Assembly: GCA_029582165.1 (NCBI GenBank) | Contig: CM055874.1 | Location: forward strand, 32,673,383 to 32,737,382 | Source of the DNA: Portulaca oleracea | Taxonomy: Eukaryota > Streptophyta > Magnoliopsida > Caryophyllales > Portulacaceae | Direction: 5' to 3' | Length of the DNA stretch: 64,000 nt | Shown: positions 22,817 through 34,385 of the stretch, piece by piece | Layout of the letters: each line of letters opens with the position of its first letter | How positions within the stretch are numbered: the first letter of the stretch is position 1 | Translations under genes and position numbers: made by a program | Notes under the pieces: model-generated | Told to the model about the DNA's origin: nothing | The model's input: the letters and a program-made list of their open reading frames with translations, nothing else | Database searches by the model: none

Positions 22817-23470
22817 CTAAAATCTCCAAAGACCTTTATACGGTGTATCCCTAGGGTCAAAGCGGCCTGCAGACCCTTTTATACATGTTTCGTATTCAGC
22901 GACATTGTTTGTGGCGTCAAAATCCAACTTTACAGATACAAGAACATGTTCCCCTTCTTGAGAGATCAGTAGTACTCCTACTCCATAACCCATTTGATTG
23001 GAAGCCCCGTTAAAATACATTTCCCATGTATCTTCATCTGTAAGGAAAATGTCTTCATCTGGGAATTCCAAGTGAGTGCTTGGAGGTTCCTGTGATGGTG
23101 AAGCGGCCAAGAAATCTGAAACAACCCACCCTTTGATGGAATTCTGAGGTAAATACTGGAGTTGCTCAAGTGCTCTCTTGTCCTTAAATCTTTTGGGCTA
23201 GTATAGCCCCCATTGTGGTGCTAGTTACTATTAAGATAAAGGAGTAGAGGCTCATCTGGTACTGGAGGCATAAGGACCAGTGGATGCTGCAAATACTCCT
23301 TAACTTTTTGAAAAGCAGCTTGACATTGATTGTCCCATTCTATTTTACTTCCCTTCTTCAACTTCTTGAATAGAGGTTCACAGGTCATGGTGAGCTTTGA
23401 GATGAATCTACTGAAACCTCTTATCTCCTTTGGTCATAGCACACCTTTTGGATTGGGTTAAGGGTTTGAA
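22817..23470 (-). pseudogene. RT C-terminus and RNase H remnant of the inner Tat-like element
   Basis: The RT thumb/connection is recognisable near 23,270-23,440 (GFSRFISKLTMTCEPLFKKL, then QAAFQKVKEYL). An RNase H domain with MYFNGASN and NNVAEYETCIKG follows near 22,820-23,080. This is the second, archaeal-type RNase H fold expected in Tat elements. The reverse-transcriptase palm (YVDD) is absent, and stops and frameshifts separate the pieces. Confidence 0.85.
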
Positions 23471-26400
23471 TAAGGTTGAGGTTTGATGGAGAGGTCAATG
23501 ATGTGAATGGTAGGTGTTAAGTCAAGATTGGATGAAAAGATGAGAGTAATGTGGGTTGTGAAATGAAGGTTGGGTTCAAGCCCCCCTGTCATCCGCACAT
23601 TTGGTTAAGCTGCTGGTCTAGGAGTATAGAGATGTCCATTTTCAAGAGACTGATGATTTTGGTCTTCTCTCCTTTTGCCCAGCCTGCTTGATGAGTGCAG
23701 ACTGGCTTCTCTCTTTTTCTCTTTTTTTTTTTTGTTTTTGTTTTTCTCTCTTTTCTTTCTTCTTTTTTTTTTCTTTAATTAAACCCTGGATTCGATAAAT
23801 AAAAGACGGGAACGAGGTATACAACAAACATGGAAGGATAAGAGAAAATGAAATTTGTCAGACTTGGTTTGTACGGATGATGGATAGATGAGAGAACTTC
23901 TCAACTCAAGTAAAAAACACAAGCACGAAATTCTATTTGATTACATAGCAACAAGAGCAAAGAAATGAATGAAGAACTGACTCTAACAGACTCTGAGCAT
24001 GAAATACTTGACAACCAAGACTGTAGCTACTTCTAAGGCTCCTTTGACGATGTGCCCTCCTTATCCTCGTATGGGGAATCCAAAGTCTAACAATTCTCCA
24101 TGTTGTTCCCTCGGGACCTACGGTAGCTGCAGAATTTCCCATCATCCGAAATATTCCTTTTATGGTTAGCTCATGCCTTGACCCTGACACTAGACAAATG
24201 AAGAAAAACCCATCCAAATGCATGCATGACCTAAATGACCTATATAAACTTCTTTAAATAACAAAAACACCTATATGCTGACTCGAGAGAGACTCACCCA
24301 GGACGTGGGTTTGAAAGAGCTAATTGATCTATATGGGGACTTCCTAGGATGTAAGACTTCTATATGCTGACTTAAGGAAAAGACTTACCCACGACATGGG
24401 TCTACATGTTCTATATGAGACCTCCTAAAGTGCAAACGCCTATATGCTGACCCGAAAAACCTAACTTATGACATGGGTTTTCATTAGACTTCCTAAAAAG
24501 AAAGACACTCACATGATATGCCAACACGAGAAAAGACTCATCCATGACATGGGTTTACACTAGACTTCTTAATAAAAAGACATATATTTACTTGATGACT
24601 CTAGACATAGACTTGCCCATGACATGGGTTTTCATGACCTATGAATCTATATGAGACTTTTTAAAGAATGCAAGACACTTACATGGTAACTCAAGAAAGA
24701 GACTTAACGACTCACCCATGACTTGGGTTTGCATGACGTAGACCCTATAGGAGACTTTTATAATGCAGGACATTCATATGTTGACTCTGGAAAAGGATTC
24801 ACCCATGACATGGGTTTACATGCCCTACGAACCTGTATGAGACCTCCTAAAGAATGCAAGACACTTACATGTAGACACTAACACAAAGACCCATCCTGAC
24901 CTTATATGATGATTTCAAGACACTTACATGCAGACACTAACACAAAGATTCATCCTAGTCCTTATATGATACTTTCTAAAGAAAAAGACATCCATATTCT
25001 GACTTTAAAACAAAGACTTGCCCATGACCTGGGTTTACACTAGACTTTCTAAAAGAGACAAACATACAATAACCCGGGAAAAAGAAAACCACTTAAGACC
25101 TAGACCAAAGACTCGCTCATGACCCGGGTTTAGACTTTCAAAAACAAAATAGACATATTGACTTAAGAAAAGACTCAAATATGGCATGACCTTGTATGTG
25201 ACTTTCTAAAGACTGAAGGACATTTACATGTAGACTCTGAAACAAAGATTCATCCACCCTTTAGGAGTGCATGACCTAACTCTATATGGACCTATCAACA
25301 GAACATTATAAAGGGCCGAATAAAGTCAAACACAGCGAGCGGATCATAAATTGGAGAGTACAAGTCGTCAGTGTTTCTCAATTCGGATGGGCCCTTTAGG
25401 AGTGCATGGCCTAACTCTATATGGACCTATCAACAGAACATTATAAAGGGCCGAATAAAGTCAAACACAGCGAGCGGATCATAAATTGGAGAGTACAAGT
25501 CGTCAATGTTTCTCAATTCGGATGGGCCCAATCCACAGGCCGACCGTTTTAAGGAGAATCCGTAACTTGGCCCAACAACTCAGACATCTCAAACCATATT
25601 GGCTATTATGCGGACTAGAATAATGCTCGACAAGACTGACGACCCACTTTTTTTTTAACCTTTTTTTTTACATTCTTTTTTACTCGAGGAAAATGGATAT
25701 TGTAAAGGGCTGGAAAAAGTCAACAATAAGCGAGTTATAATTAATTTATGGGTCTAACGGACAAATCCAATATGGTTGGGCCTAACATTGGGCCGGCCAT
25801 ATATGTGATGGATTTATCAATTAAATTGATAAATTAATTTACTCAAGCCTAGTGACTATTATGCAGTCTAAAACGCTATCCATTAACTTTGTTGGACTTT
25901 TAATTAATTTTTGGGACCTTTGTTAAGAGAATTTCATAAAGGGTCATATAATATCATCAAAGGTGAGTCAATTTTTATTTATTAATTAAGATAATCAACT
26001 TTCAAACATAAATAGGCAATTCCACTTGGGCTAACCATAATGCCTTTGAGTTAATTATATCAATTAATAAATGATCATTTTCTCAACCCAATGAATTTTA
26101 TATAGACTAGAACAAAATCTCCAAACTAGCGTGGACTCTTTACAAAGAGAAAAGAAAAGGGGAAGGGGTACACATAGCACATAGCATACACATGAAGGGT
26201 TATCCTAAACCAAGGTTCTACATTCATGGATCTCTATGGTTGGGTTACATGGCCTACCGCATGTTCTCACCCCGGTGCTCGATACCCTTAGGTAAGGAGT
26301 GTGAGGTATGGCTCAAAGAACTTCAAGGAAGCCTTTTGAGTGTAACACAGGGAAATGAGCGACCAAATGCTTAGCGATGTGGAGTGCATCCCTATAGTAG

Positions 26401-26602
26401 TGGCCTCCCGCTCTCGAGGGAAAATCCTAGGTATAACTTAAACCGTCGCCTTTGTGCTAACGTGTCAAAAGACCCGATTAGTGGCCCGGTATGCAAAGGA
26501 TGCCTAACAAAAGAATAATAAAATTGCGAAATAAATTAACTTCTCCTTTTTACACTTTCAAATCAATTCGATTTTTTCAAGTTTTACCCTTTTTTTAAGT
26601 TT
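23471..26602 (-). other. 5' internal region of the inner Tat-like element, repeats in place of gag
   Basis: No gag or protease motif is visible. It holds a CT tract (23,697-23,790), a diffuse array at 24,250-25,250 in which cccatgacatgggttt and tatatgagacttcct recur, a precise tandem duplication at 25,261-25,530 (unit about 135 bases), and a 5' leader near 26,190-26,600. Non-coding. Confidence 0.6.
25261..25530. repeat. Tandem duplication, unit about 135 bases
   Basis: The segment beginning ttaggagtgcatg at 25,261 recurs at 25,396 with only scattered differences. Confidence 0.9.
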
Positions 26603-26623
26603 AAGTCCGCAGTGGAGTCGTCA
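26603..26623 (-). other. Primer-binding site, tRNA-Arg type (inner Tat)
   Basis: The minus strand reads TGACGACTCCACTGCGGACT a few bases after the LTR. It matches the TGGCGACTCC(A/G)CTGGGGA primer site known in Tat/Ogre elements, with two changes. Confidence 0.75.
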
Positions 26624-26626
26624 ATC

Positions 26627-28304
26627 TGTAGGACCCGGAAAATTCTCGTTCGGGGAAATTATTTTCGGATGCGCTACTTATGTGATCGGGAGCCGACTAA
26701 GGTTGCTTAATCCTTAAATAATGATATTTTTATCTTCGAAATTCATTTTCAGGGTGATGAATCTTTATTTCTTTACAAACCCATTTTTTATTATTCAAAT
26801 TATTCGAAATTGCAAAAAATAATTTAATAATAATTTAATCCCGGCTCAAATATTAATTTCAGGCCCAAGAGAAAACAAGCGGGCCACTGGTCCCCTCGTC
26901 CCAAAGAGAAATTGACTTGAAAGTGATAAAACCCGCCTAGGTTTATCACTTTCTGGTCCATTTTTCTCGGGACCCTCCTTGAATAAATATTGGGCATGAA
27001 CCAAATTATTTTTTTAAATTATTTTATGTGTATATGAATATTTTAAATAATTAAACGAATTTAAAAAATGAAAAAGAGTCGTCAGCCGATTTAAGGAAAT
27101 CGACAAACCATAAAATAAAAAAAGAAGACTCTGGTCTACGAACCCAATTTCTAGATTCGGGGGTAAAGTTACGAATTCGAGAGTTATAAGAACTGTCGAA
27201 TCCGCCTGTTATAAAACAGACTCTACTAAAATTGACATTGAAAGAAAGAGAGCAGGGAGAAGTTTGATTAATTTAGCGAAGTTATTATTCAAAACATGCA
27301 ATATAAAATACGGTTTTTACTTTACAAAATATGTACAAGTAATGAAATTAAAGAATGAATTACATGATTAATTATAACAAAATGAACATGAAATCAAACC
27401 TTGCTTAAGGTGGTTGAAGTGATGGACTTGATCCCTTGACTTGGAGCTTGGATGAAATAATGTGAGTGGTTTAGAAGGCTGATATATGGGTGATAATATG
27501 AATGTGATGAGTGTGATTATGAGGGGATTAGAGATGAATATGGATGATGAAGTTTTGAGAGAATTGGAGTACAGTATGGAGGTAGTTGATGAGAATAGAT
27601 GATGATAGTTGATAGTAGATGAAATGAGGGTAAAATGGAGGCGGTATTTATAGGTGAGGGAGTGAGAGATTTGGAGGGAAAATGGAGGGATCATATCCCA
27701 CTAATCATGTCATCTAAAGACCAAAACCTAGGTGGGTTTTGGGAGGTCAAGCGCATGGTCAAACACGTGGGCAAAAATCAGAGGATTATGTGCATGCATG
27801 CAGATTTTGGCACCAGATTACTCAAAACCTGGGCGGGTTTTGGATTAATCATCACGCAGATCGGTCACGTGGAACGAAACGACGTCTCAAAACCTAGGCG
27901 GGTTTTGAGCTCTCTGGGCCGGGGCGCGCTTTGCTAGGCCAGATTTCTGGGCCTCGAAAATGTTAAAACCCGCTTGGGTTTTAAAACCTGCTAAGTGCAA
28001 CTTCGAACGGCTATAACTCTTTCATCCGGACTCCGATTGAGGCATTTCAAAAGGCGTTGGAAAGCTTATGATGTGTACTTTACTCTCATTAAAAGAAATG
28101 GGGCCAACGAGATTTGTTGAAAAAATGAGATTTGAAATGGTGGGCATATGTATGTGGAAAGGGTGGAAAATAAAGGCTTTTTGTGCTGGGTTGGCCTGAT
28201 AGCTTTTGATTGAGGAAGGCCCTTTGGATTTTCTTGCATGCTAGCCTCTTTTCTTGTTATGCTTGATTTGTACACTTGTCCCGATACAAAATCCAGTGTC
28301 TACA
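26627..28304 (-). repeat. 5' LTR of the inner Tat-like element
   Basis: 1678 bases, collinear with 15,967-17,709. TATA-like tatttata at 27,645-27,652. Relative to the 3' LTR it lacks small segments near 26,880 and 27,885. Confidence 0.9.
27645..27652 (-). promoter_or_regulatory. TATA box of the inner Tat-like 5' LTR
   Basis: The minus strand reads TATAAATA with a C-rich, A-rich downstream context. It is conserved in both LTRs of this element. Confidence 0.55.
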
Positions 28305-28309
28305 ATGTC

Positions 28310-28901
28310 AAACCAAGTTCTAGAGATGCACACATGGAAGAGTTACACACAAGAAGAAAATGAGACTATATATATGATGAATATTCCATGAAGGCTTAAA
28401 ATCTCACGGGTATTCTACTAACTCTTCAACTAGCTCAAAATGATGATCAATCACTAAGACTCAATAATTATGCAATAACTGCCCAAGAATAAAAGGCTTT
28501 GTACAAGGTAATACAACTCAAAGCATTTCCTCTGGATAATTGCTTTGACCTAGACACCTTGTTCAGTGTAATGTCCCCGAGCTCCGAGGTACTTGTAGAA
28601 TTCATCAGCATCCCAACCTCAAAGTATTTTCTATTGGCTCATCCCTTTTATTGTAAGTTGTTCTAGTGCTTCAGCACATGGAGTGTACTTTGTATAGCGC
28701 TATAAGGAATTCACCTTATTTCCCTTGCTAGTTGAAGCAAACAGGCCAGAAGTTTGCTTATTGGTATAGGTGTTCTTCCAACCGCTAGTTAGCTAGTTCA
28801 CTTTCAATTATATTCCAGCTAACCTTAGTGATATAAAGTCATTAATGGGCTGAACCTTAAGTGGGTGTTGTACGGGGGTTTTAAGCCTTGTACAAGCATA
28901 T
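28310..28901 (-). pseudogene. gag C-terminal remnant of the outer Tat-like element
   Basis: Minus-strand translation continues from the gag ORF at 32,465-33,073 once the CACTA element is removed. It then shows degenerate gag-like pieces (YECGTRIE-type region, then HFELVEELVEYP) with several stops. It is bounded on the left by the inner Tat-like insertion. Inference rests on continuity and weak motif likeness. Confidence 0.5.
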
Positions 28902-28904
28902 CTA

Positions 28905-29165
28905 CACTACAAAAAAAATGGCTTTTACCAACAGATTGCTAGTGACAGATATTTTATCTGTTGGTAAAAATGTATATTTACCAACAGATTAGGTATATGT
29001 TGGTATTATTAATAATTTACCAACACTAATATTATCTGTTGGTAAAACAATTTTATTACCGACAGATAAAAATATAACTGTTGGTATTATTTTAACAATA
29101 GCAACGGTTATGATATCTGTTGGTAAAACTATTTTAGTACCAACAGATAAACAACTTACTGTTGG
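28905..29165. repeat. Left subterminal repeat region of the CACTA element
   Basis: About a dozen copies of accaacagat/atctgttggt and close variants, often as facing pairs that can form hairpins. Probable transposase-binding sites by analogy with En/Spm. Confidence 0.8.
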
Positions 29166-29209
29166 TATTAATATTCTGAAAATTTAAGCGCTATTTTTAG
29201 GGGGGAAAA

Positions 29210-31800
29210 AGAACACGGCCTAAACTACTACCATCACATTCATTCAATCATTCAATCTTCATTCCCTAAAAACTGCTCTTCGCCGCTTCCTCTCCATTCC
29301 CTCTCATTGACTCGTCCCTCTCCCCACTGCTCACAATCAACCCACCAAGACTCACAATCAACCCACCAAGACTCACATTCTGCCTCCACGCCTACTCCAG
29401 CTTTGTCGCCGCCCTCACTGTCGACGAGGCTGCCTCCCTCCGCCAGTCCGACTCCGGCGTCAGCGTCGTAGTCGGAATCGTTCGCTGATGTCTTCGATCC
29501 CTGTTCGGTAGAAGAGTGAGTGTGAATTGGGCCTCGAATTTCACTACCTGATCATTCAAGGTGTCAAATTGTTGTTTTCTTTCGTTATTTTTTGTATCAA
29601 TTCGATACCTGATCATTCAAGGTATCCAGTTCAAGGTATTCTCTCTTTCTCTCTCTCCCCCCTTCTCTCTAGACTGGAAACCCAGCCAACTCCAGAAAAC
29701 CTAGAAAAATTGGGACCTCAGCCGTCTAGATCTCCTCCCTGAACAATCATCTTCTCAACATTCAATCACTGTGAATCAAAGAAGAAATCATCATGATATG
29801 CCTCAAGATCTTTTAACCCGGTGAAAATTTTCACAGGTTTTCGAAAGAAGGTTTCAGATCTGCTCCTTTTTGACCGATTTGTTCTTCGATGTTAGGGTTT
29901 CAGTGAAGAGAATCAAGGCTGTGGATATTCTCTACATCGTTTTGGTGTGCACTTGGGAGAAGCTTAGTGGTCAGTCATATATCACAGGTGTGTTCGTTCC
30001 TTCTCTCCTCCTCTTCTTTATGTTGTTTTGGTCCCAATTTGAGGCACGACTTGGGCCTAAAAGGTTCGCGAATCGAGTCTGGTGCCAGTCGTCGATTCAG
30101 CAGAGAAGCGCGATTAGATCCCCTTGGTGTTCATTTCGTCGTCTTCATCCAAGTAGTTTCAGATGTGATGCAAATCGAGGACTCTGTGAAGTGATTCCAC
30201 AAAATACATTAAATCTGACGAAACATGGTTTGTGCAGGAAATCTGGAAAGATATCAATGGTTCAAAGATCGGGATGAGCGAGTTCTGTTCGAGGCTACAG
30301 GAGATTTCAGAAACCTAAATTTCTGAACTTCTGGCTGAGAAAGATCGGGCGTGAAGAACGTCAGCAGATGGTTCAGCAGTTGCTATCAAATCAGGTGTGT
30401 TCATTCCTTTTTTCTTTTATTTTACTTTGTCATTTTGTGTTTGGTCGATCTGTTTGTGGTGATTCCGGTACTGCTTGGTCTACTCCAAGGTGTGGTTTTA
30501 CTGATTGCAATGGGGATAATTGTGATGACTTACTAGTCATTTTGTGTTTGGTCGATCTGTTTGTGGTGTTACGCCATTGCTACTCGCTTTCCCTGTTGTT
30601 CTCCATTCTGTTTCTCCCTCTAACTTAGCTCCTCTGCATTTACTTTGCTCTTCCTCCTGCATTCAGTCCTTCCCTCACTGTATTTTCCAACTTTTACTAT
30701 CTGCAACTGCTACTCATCTCTCCTGACCGACGGCCATCTGACGTGTCCTTGCCTCCCAATCGCTACCTCCATTCGATTCGATAATCCGATCGAAGCAGCC
30801 GGAAGTCAAAGCGGGCCAATCTGAAAATCAACCAATATTTCGGTGATTGTATGCAAAGTCTGAATTATTCAATTTGTGTGCAAGTAGTAGCAATTCACAT
30901 GAATTAGTGAAGCCAATTTTGAGGATTTCATTTTTTATTGAAGGTTTGAGTTAATTTTGTCCTAATTTATGAATTATTCGATTCGATTCTAAAAAAATTC
31001 AGTGTTTTGTGACATTTTAGGGTTGTGGATTTGATTTCTTGGAGTGATTTAGACCGACCCTTGGTGGGTTTGGGTTCAAAAGGTATGTTCATCTTTATCA
31101 CTTTTCGATTTCATACTAATTTTTTCAAGACATGGTGAATAAGCAAAAGAATAGGCAATTAGGGATTAGGGAAAATGGGGTTAGGGATTACAAACATCTA
31201 GAAATTAATCGCCAAAAATTGAATATTAGAGCAATAGTACTAGATAGAGGTGACTGTGTAGTTGCTGTCGAGGTAATGATTAATACAAAGACTAGCTTTT
31301 TGGATTTTGTTGATATGGTTCTTGTAGAAAGTGTGAGGGCTTGAGTTTATTCAGCAGTGTAGTAAGCCTTCCAACCCCCAATCATATTGAATCTAATGCA
31401 CATAGGCAGACTTACACGGTGTAATTCAGGTGGCAATTTCTGAAGTTGCTTTAGAATTGATTCAATAGCATTTAAAGCTTGGGAAATTTTGTTGTCGTTG
31501 GTTTTTTTTTTGGTAGCAGATTTAGACTTGTATTCAACCCAATTAATGTGTCTTGTCTGTTGTAGGCATGAATGGGTAAAGCTTGACATAGAACTTGGCC
31601 CTCTCGATTCTATGAATTTGACTTCCTGCAAATTTGAAGGAGATATCGAGGATCTTTACAATTTGTTTGAAGACGATTTCAATGTCGATCTTGATGAATT
31701 TTACAAAGACATCGTTGAAGAAAATGTAGACAGAAAACATTAGATTTAGGCTCTACTTTTTGTTTAAAATATTACTCTTGTATATTTGCAAATCTGATTT
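29210..31800 (+). other. Gene-like cassette inside the CACTA element
   Basis: The forward strand starts with a CT-rich leader (29,220-29,520). It passes candidate introns and ends with an exon-like ORF at 31,559-31,743 after a good acceptor (ctgttgtag). That ORF encodes a markedly acidic tail (WVKLDIELGPLDS, then NLFEDDFNVDLDEF). A 70-codon ORF lies at 31,132-31,344. Neither is recognised. It could be a degenerate element gene or a captured host fragment. Splicing is not established. Confidence 0.35.
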
Positions 31801-31959
31801 GATGAACTATTGAGTTTCATTTTGGTACTTTTCACTTAATTGAGTGAAAATTCAATTTAGGCATTATGTATTATATAATTGAAGATCCATGAATGAAATT
31901 TCAATTTTGGTACATTAATGTAATTATTAATAAATATGAGATTTTTCCATATGATTATT

Positions 31960-32400
31960 ACCAGCAAATGTGTGCAGGTGTAGATTAGTATTACCAATGA
32001 GACGTCGTATGTTTGAATACTATTACCAACAGATAAATTAGGACTATAATAAGATTTGGCGCCAAAATAGTATTACCAACAGAAACAATCTGTTGGTACA
32101 AGTGATAACTTTGGCTCCAAAATATTAACACCAACAATTTATTTTGTTGGTAAAAGTCTTTTTACCATCAGTTTCATATCTGTTGGTAAAACACTAGGCA
32201 ATACCAACGGATTTGATCTGATGGTGTTGCTAAACATTACCAACAGATGCACTTATCTGTTGGTATAACCTTTACCAACGGAGTTTTTACCAACAGTTTT
32301 GTGACAGATAATTATCTGTTGGTAAAAGTTATTACCAACAGAAAATTCACTTATACCAACAGATAAGACCCTGTTGGTAAAAGTCATATTTCTTGTAGTG
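31960..32400. repeat. Right subterminal repeat region of the CACTA element
   Basis: More than fifteen copies of the ccaacagat motif in both orientations, matching the left subterminal region. Confidence 0.8.
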
Positions 32401-32464
32401 CTACTTGATGTTCCTTAGAAGGTCGGTCTACCATTTGAGCTACTTTTATACTCCATCGAGCGAA

Positions 32465-33073
32465 TTAGTCAGAGAATGTCTCTTTCTCTCCTTGCTTCAT
32501 GAGCTCCGTATCCCGTAAAGTGACAAACATGTCTACTTTGTAGGAGTATTGGTATAGGAACTCCTTGCAAAGTAAGCTCCATTGTGAGGATTTAGTAGGA
32601 CTCAGAGTGTTGTACAACTTCATCAACACGTCCGTGCCCAAAGTCCAGGGGAAGATGATATGATAATTGTCTTCCTCAACTCTTTTTAGTGTCATAGCCC
32701 CCATGAAATTCCACACATGTTGATGTGGATTTTCAGTGTGAAACTTGATATCAGACATGTTAAACTTAAGAGGAAGTCCAATCCTTAAGACGGGTGTAAA
32801 ACCAACGTCCTCCATGAACTGATTGTTGAATAAAGAGGATTCCTTGAACATCTGCTCTATTCGATCTAATCTTGAGTTCGTAATCTCATGGTCTAATTCA
32901 TTTTTCAACCTCCTTGTGCATTGTTCATTATCACCCATGGTGTGGGATTTGTTGTTGGATTTATTAGCCTCTTCCATAGCGTGAATCACAACATCGATCC
33001 TTTGATTCTGCGCTTCCAATTGGACATTCATGGTGACTTGCATGTACAAAATCAAGTTGGTGAGTTGCTCCAT
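32465..33073 (-). pseudogene. gag N-terminal part of the outer Tat-like element (202 codons)
   Basis: The ORF starts at the ATG at 33,073, about 1.3 kb inside the PBS. After a polar N-terminus (residues 1-100), residues about 100-195 resemble the Tat/Ogre capsid region: LPLKFNMSDIKFHTENPHQH, then MKLYNTLSPTKSSQWSLLCK. It ends at a stop just before the CACTA insertion at 32,400, so the original gag was longer and is now split. The protein would be an incomplete capsid. Confidence 0.75.
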
Positions 33074-34365
33074 TTCAGTAGGTGGAGGCAGCGGTGAATG
33101 CTCATTGTCATTATCGTTGCGATGGTCGTTCTAATGCTCACAGTGATCGTTTGACATGGTTTCAAAAGGATCAATTACTAAAGACTCATCTACCCCCTCT
33201 TCGGTCGAATTAGATGGCTATGAACTCGATCTTTCGTACTATTGTATGGGCCATCAAAAGCTTTTAATCAGCTTGTCTTGTCTCTCTAGTATACCTGAAT
33301 TCGACCTATCCTGCCTTAGAAAGTTGAGAGATTTAGGACTCAGCTCAACATCGACTTTAAGACACAATGCATGCTCTAGATGAAGAAACTCATTCGGAAC
33401 TTGAACGACCGAGTTAAAACCATAATTCATAAGCAGGATCCAAATAAATCTCTTATGCAAATGTAGTCTCAAGCCCGAAAGACATATTTAGATGTTATCG
33501 AACCGAGCCCAATAGCAAATTTTCAAGCTCAAACCTCACATAAGGGCTAAATATATCCATTTCAGCTGACCTAACACAACAAGGAGCCTATTTGAAATGC
33601 ACAAGGTTGGCCCCGCGAGGACCCCTAAGGCCCAAACAAGCTTGTGTAGACCAAATAAGATCCTAACAACACTCTAGTTTAGGCTTCATAGGGTCCGAGC
33701 TCAACAAGGATCATCGCGGATCCATTGGGCTCAAGTCCTCTATAAGGCCTAAACCGGTGTTCGGCAGTTAAAGGAAAAGGTAAAACATTGATTTGGGCTA
33801 TACAGAGCTCGACCGAACTTGGGATCCGCGAGGATCCACAAGGGTTAAACCTTGTATAAACCAAATCAATTGTCATAGCCCACAATGAAAATGCATTTTT
33901 TTTTTTGCTTTTTAAGGTCTAAGCATTAAGGAACGTTTCAGGTTCGAGGGTCACTAGAAACAAATAGCATAAAAAATGCATTCCAACCTAACCAAGGGTT
34001 TATGTTTAATGGTCAAGGGGTCAGGTTAACCAAACTTCTAACTCATGTCCCTAGAGTTTCATCTTCTATGGGGTGCATAGCAAGACTAACACTCTCGGGT
34101 TGCTCCCTTCGCCATAAAGACTAAGGAGTGGTGCACGAGTGGGAAAACAACCACCTGCTTAGTGAAGGTCTAAGTGGACCCACCAAGTTGAATGGTTTTG
34201 TTTTCCCAAAAAAGGACAAAATAGGGATGATTAACCTAAATGGGGCCTTATGTGCCCAACTAAGGGGAAGGCTAGAAAATACAAAATGCCTGAAAAACGT
34301 GACAACTTTTTTTTGTTTAAAAAAAAAAACTCCGACTTTTAGAGTCTTACCCACTTTCTAAATAA
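33074..34365 (-). other. 5' leader of the outer Tat-like element
   Basis: Non-coding stretch between PBS and gag, unusually long, as is known for Tat/Ogre elements. Scattered ggatccgcgagga-like motifs occur at 33,610-33,850. Confidence 0.55.
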
Positions 34366-34384
34366 GTCCCCAGTGGAGTCGCCA
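34366..34384 (-). other. Primer-binding site, tRNA-Arg type (outer Tat)
   Basis: The minus strand reads TGGCGACTCCACTGGGGAC one base after the LTR. It matches the tRNA-Arg primer site known for Tat/Ogre elements and fixes orientation. Confidence 0.85.
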
Positions 34385-34385
34385 C

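Larger units (their letters stand above)
15967..28304 (-). mobile_element. Inner Tat-like Ty3/gypsy element with decayed pol
   Basis: LTRs at 15,967-17,709 and 26,627-28,304 (TGTAGGACCC to GTGTCTACA) are flanked by atgcc and atgtc, a target duplication with one change. A tRNA-Arg-type PBS lies at 26,603-26,623 and the polypurine tract at 17,710-17,724. Total length is 12.3 kb. Pol remnants (RT C-terminus, RNase H, integrase) lie at 21,460-23,470, all frame-broken. No gag ORF is visible between pol and the PBS; that 3-kb stretch is repeats. It is inserted in the outer element between its gag C-terminus and its 3' region. Confidence 0.88.
28905..32400. mobile_element. Non-autonomous CACTA (En/Spm-like) transposon
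   Basis: The left end is CACTACAAAAAAAATGGCTT and the right end, as reverse complement, CACTACAAGAAATATGACTT. It is flanked by a perfect 3-base duplication cta (28,902-28,904 and 32,401-32,403). Both termini carry dense subterminal copies of CCAACAGAT in both orientations, the hallmark of CACTA transposase-binding regions. No TNPD/TNP2-like transposase is visible in 3.5 kb. The interior is gene-like. It is inserted in the gag of the outer Tat-like element. Confidence 0.93.

Noticed and set aside
31155..31190. Telomere-like ttaggg words (attagggattaggg, ggggttaggg)
   Set aside because: Only about four irregular words inside the CACTA interior, and the plant telomere repeat is TTTAGGG.
34121..34361. 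Complementary 77-codon ORFs on both strands
   Set aside because: They lie in the leader of the outer Tat-like element, with no motif on either strand.
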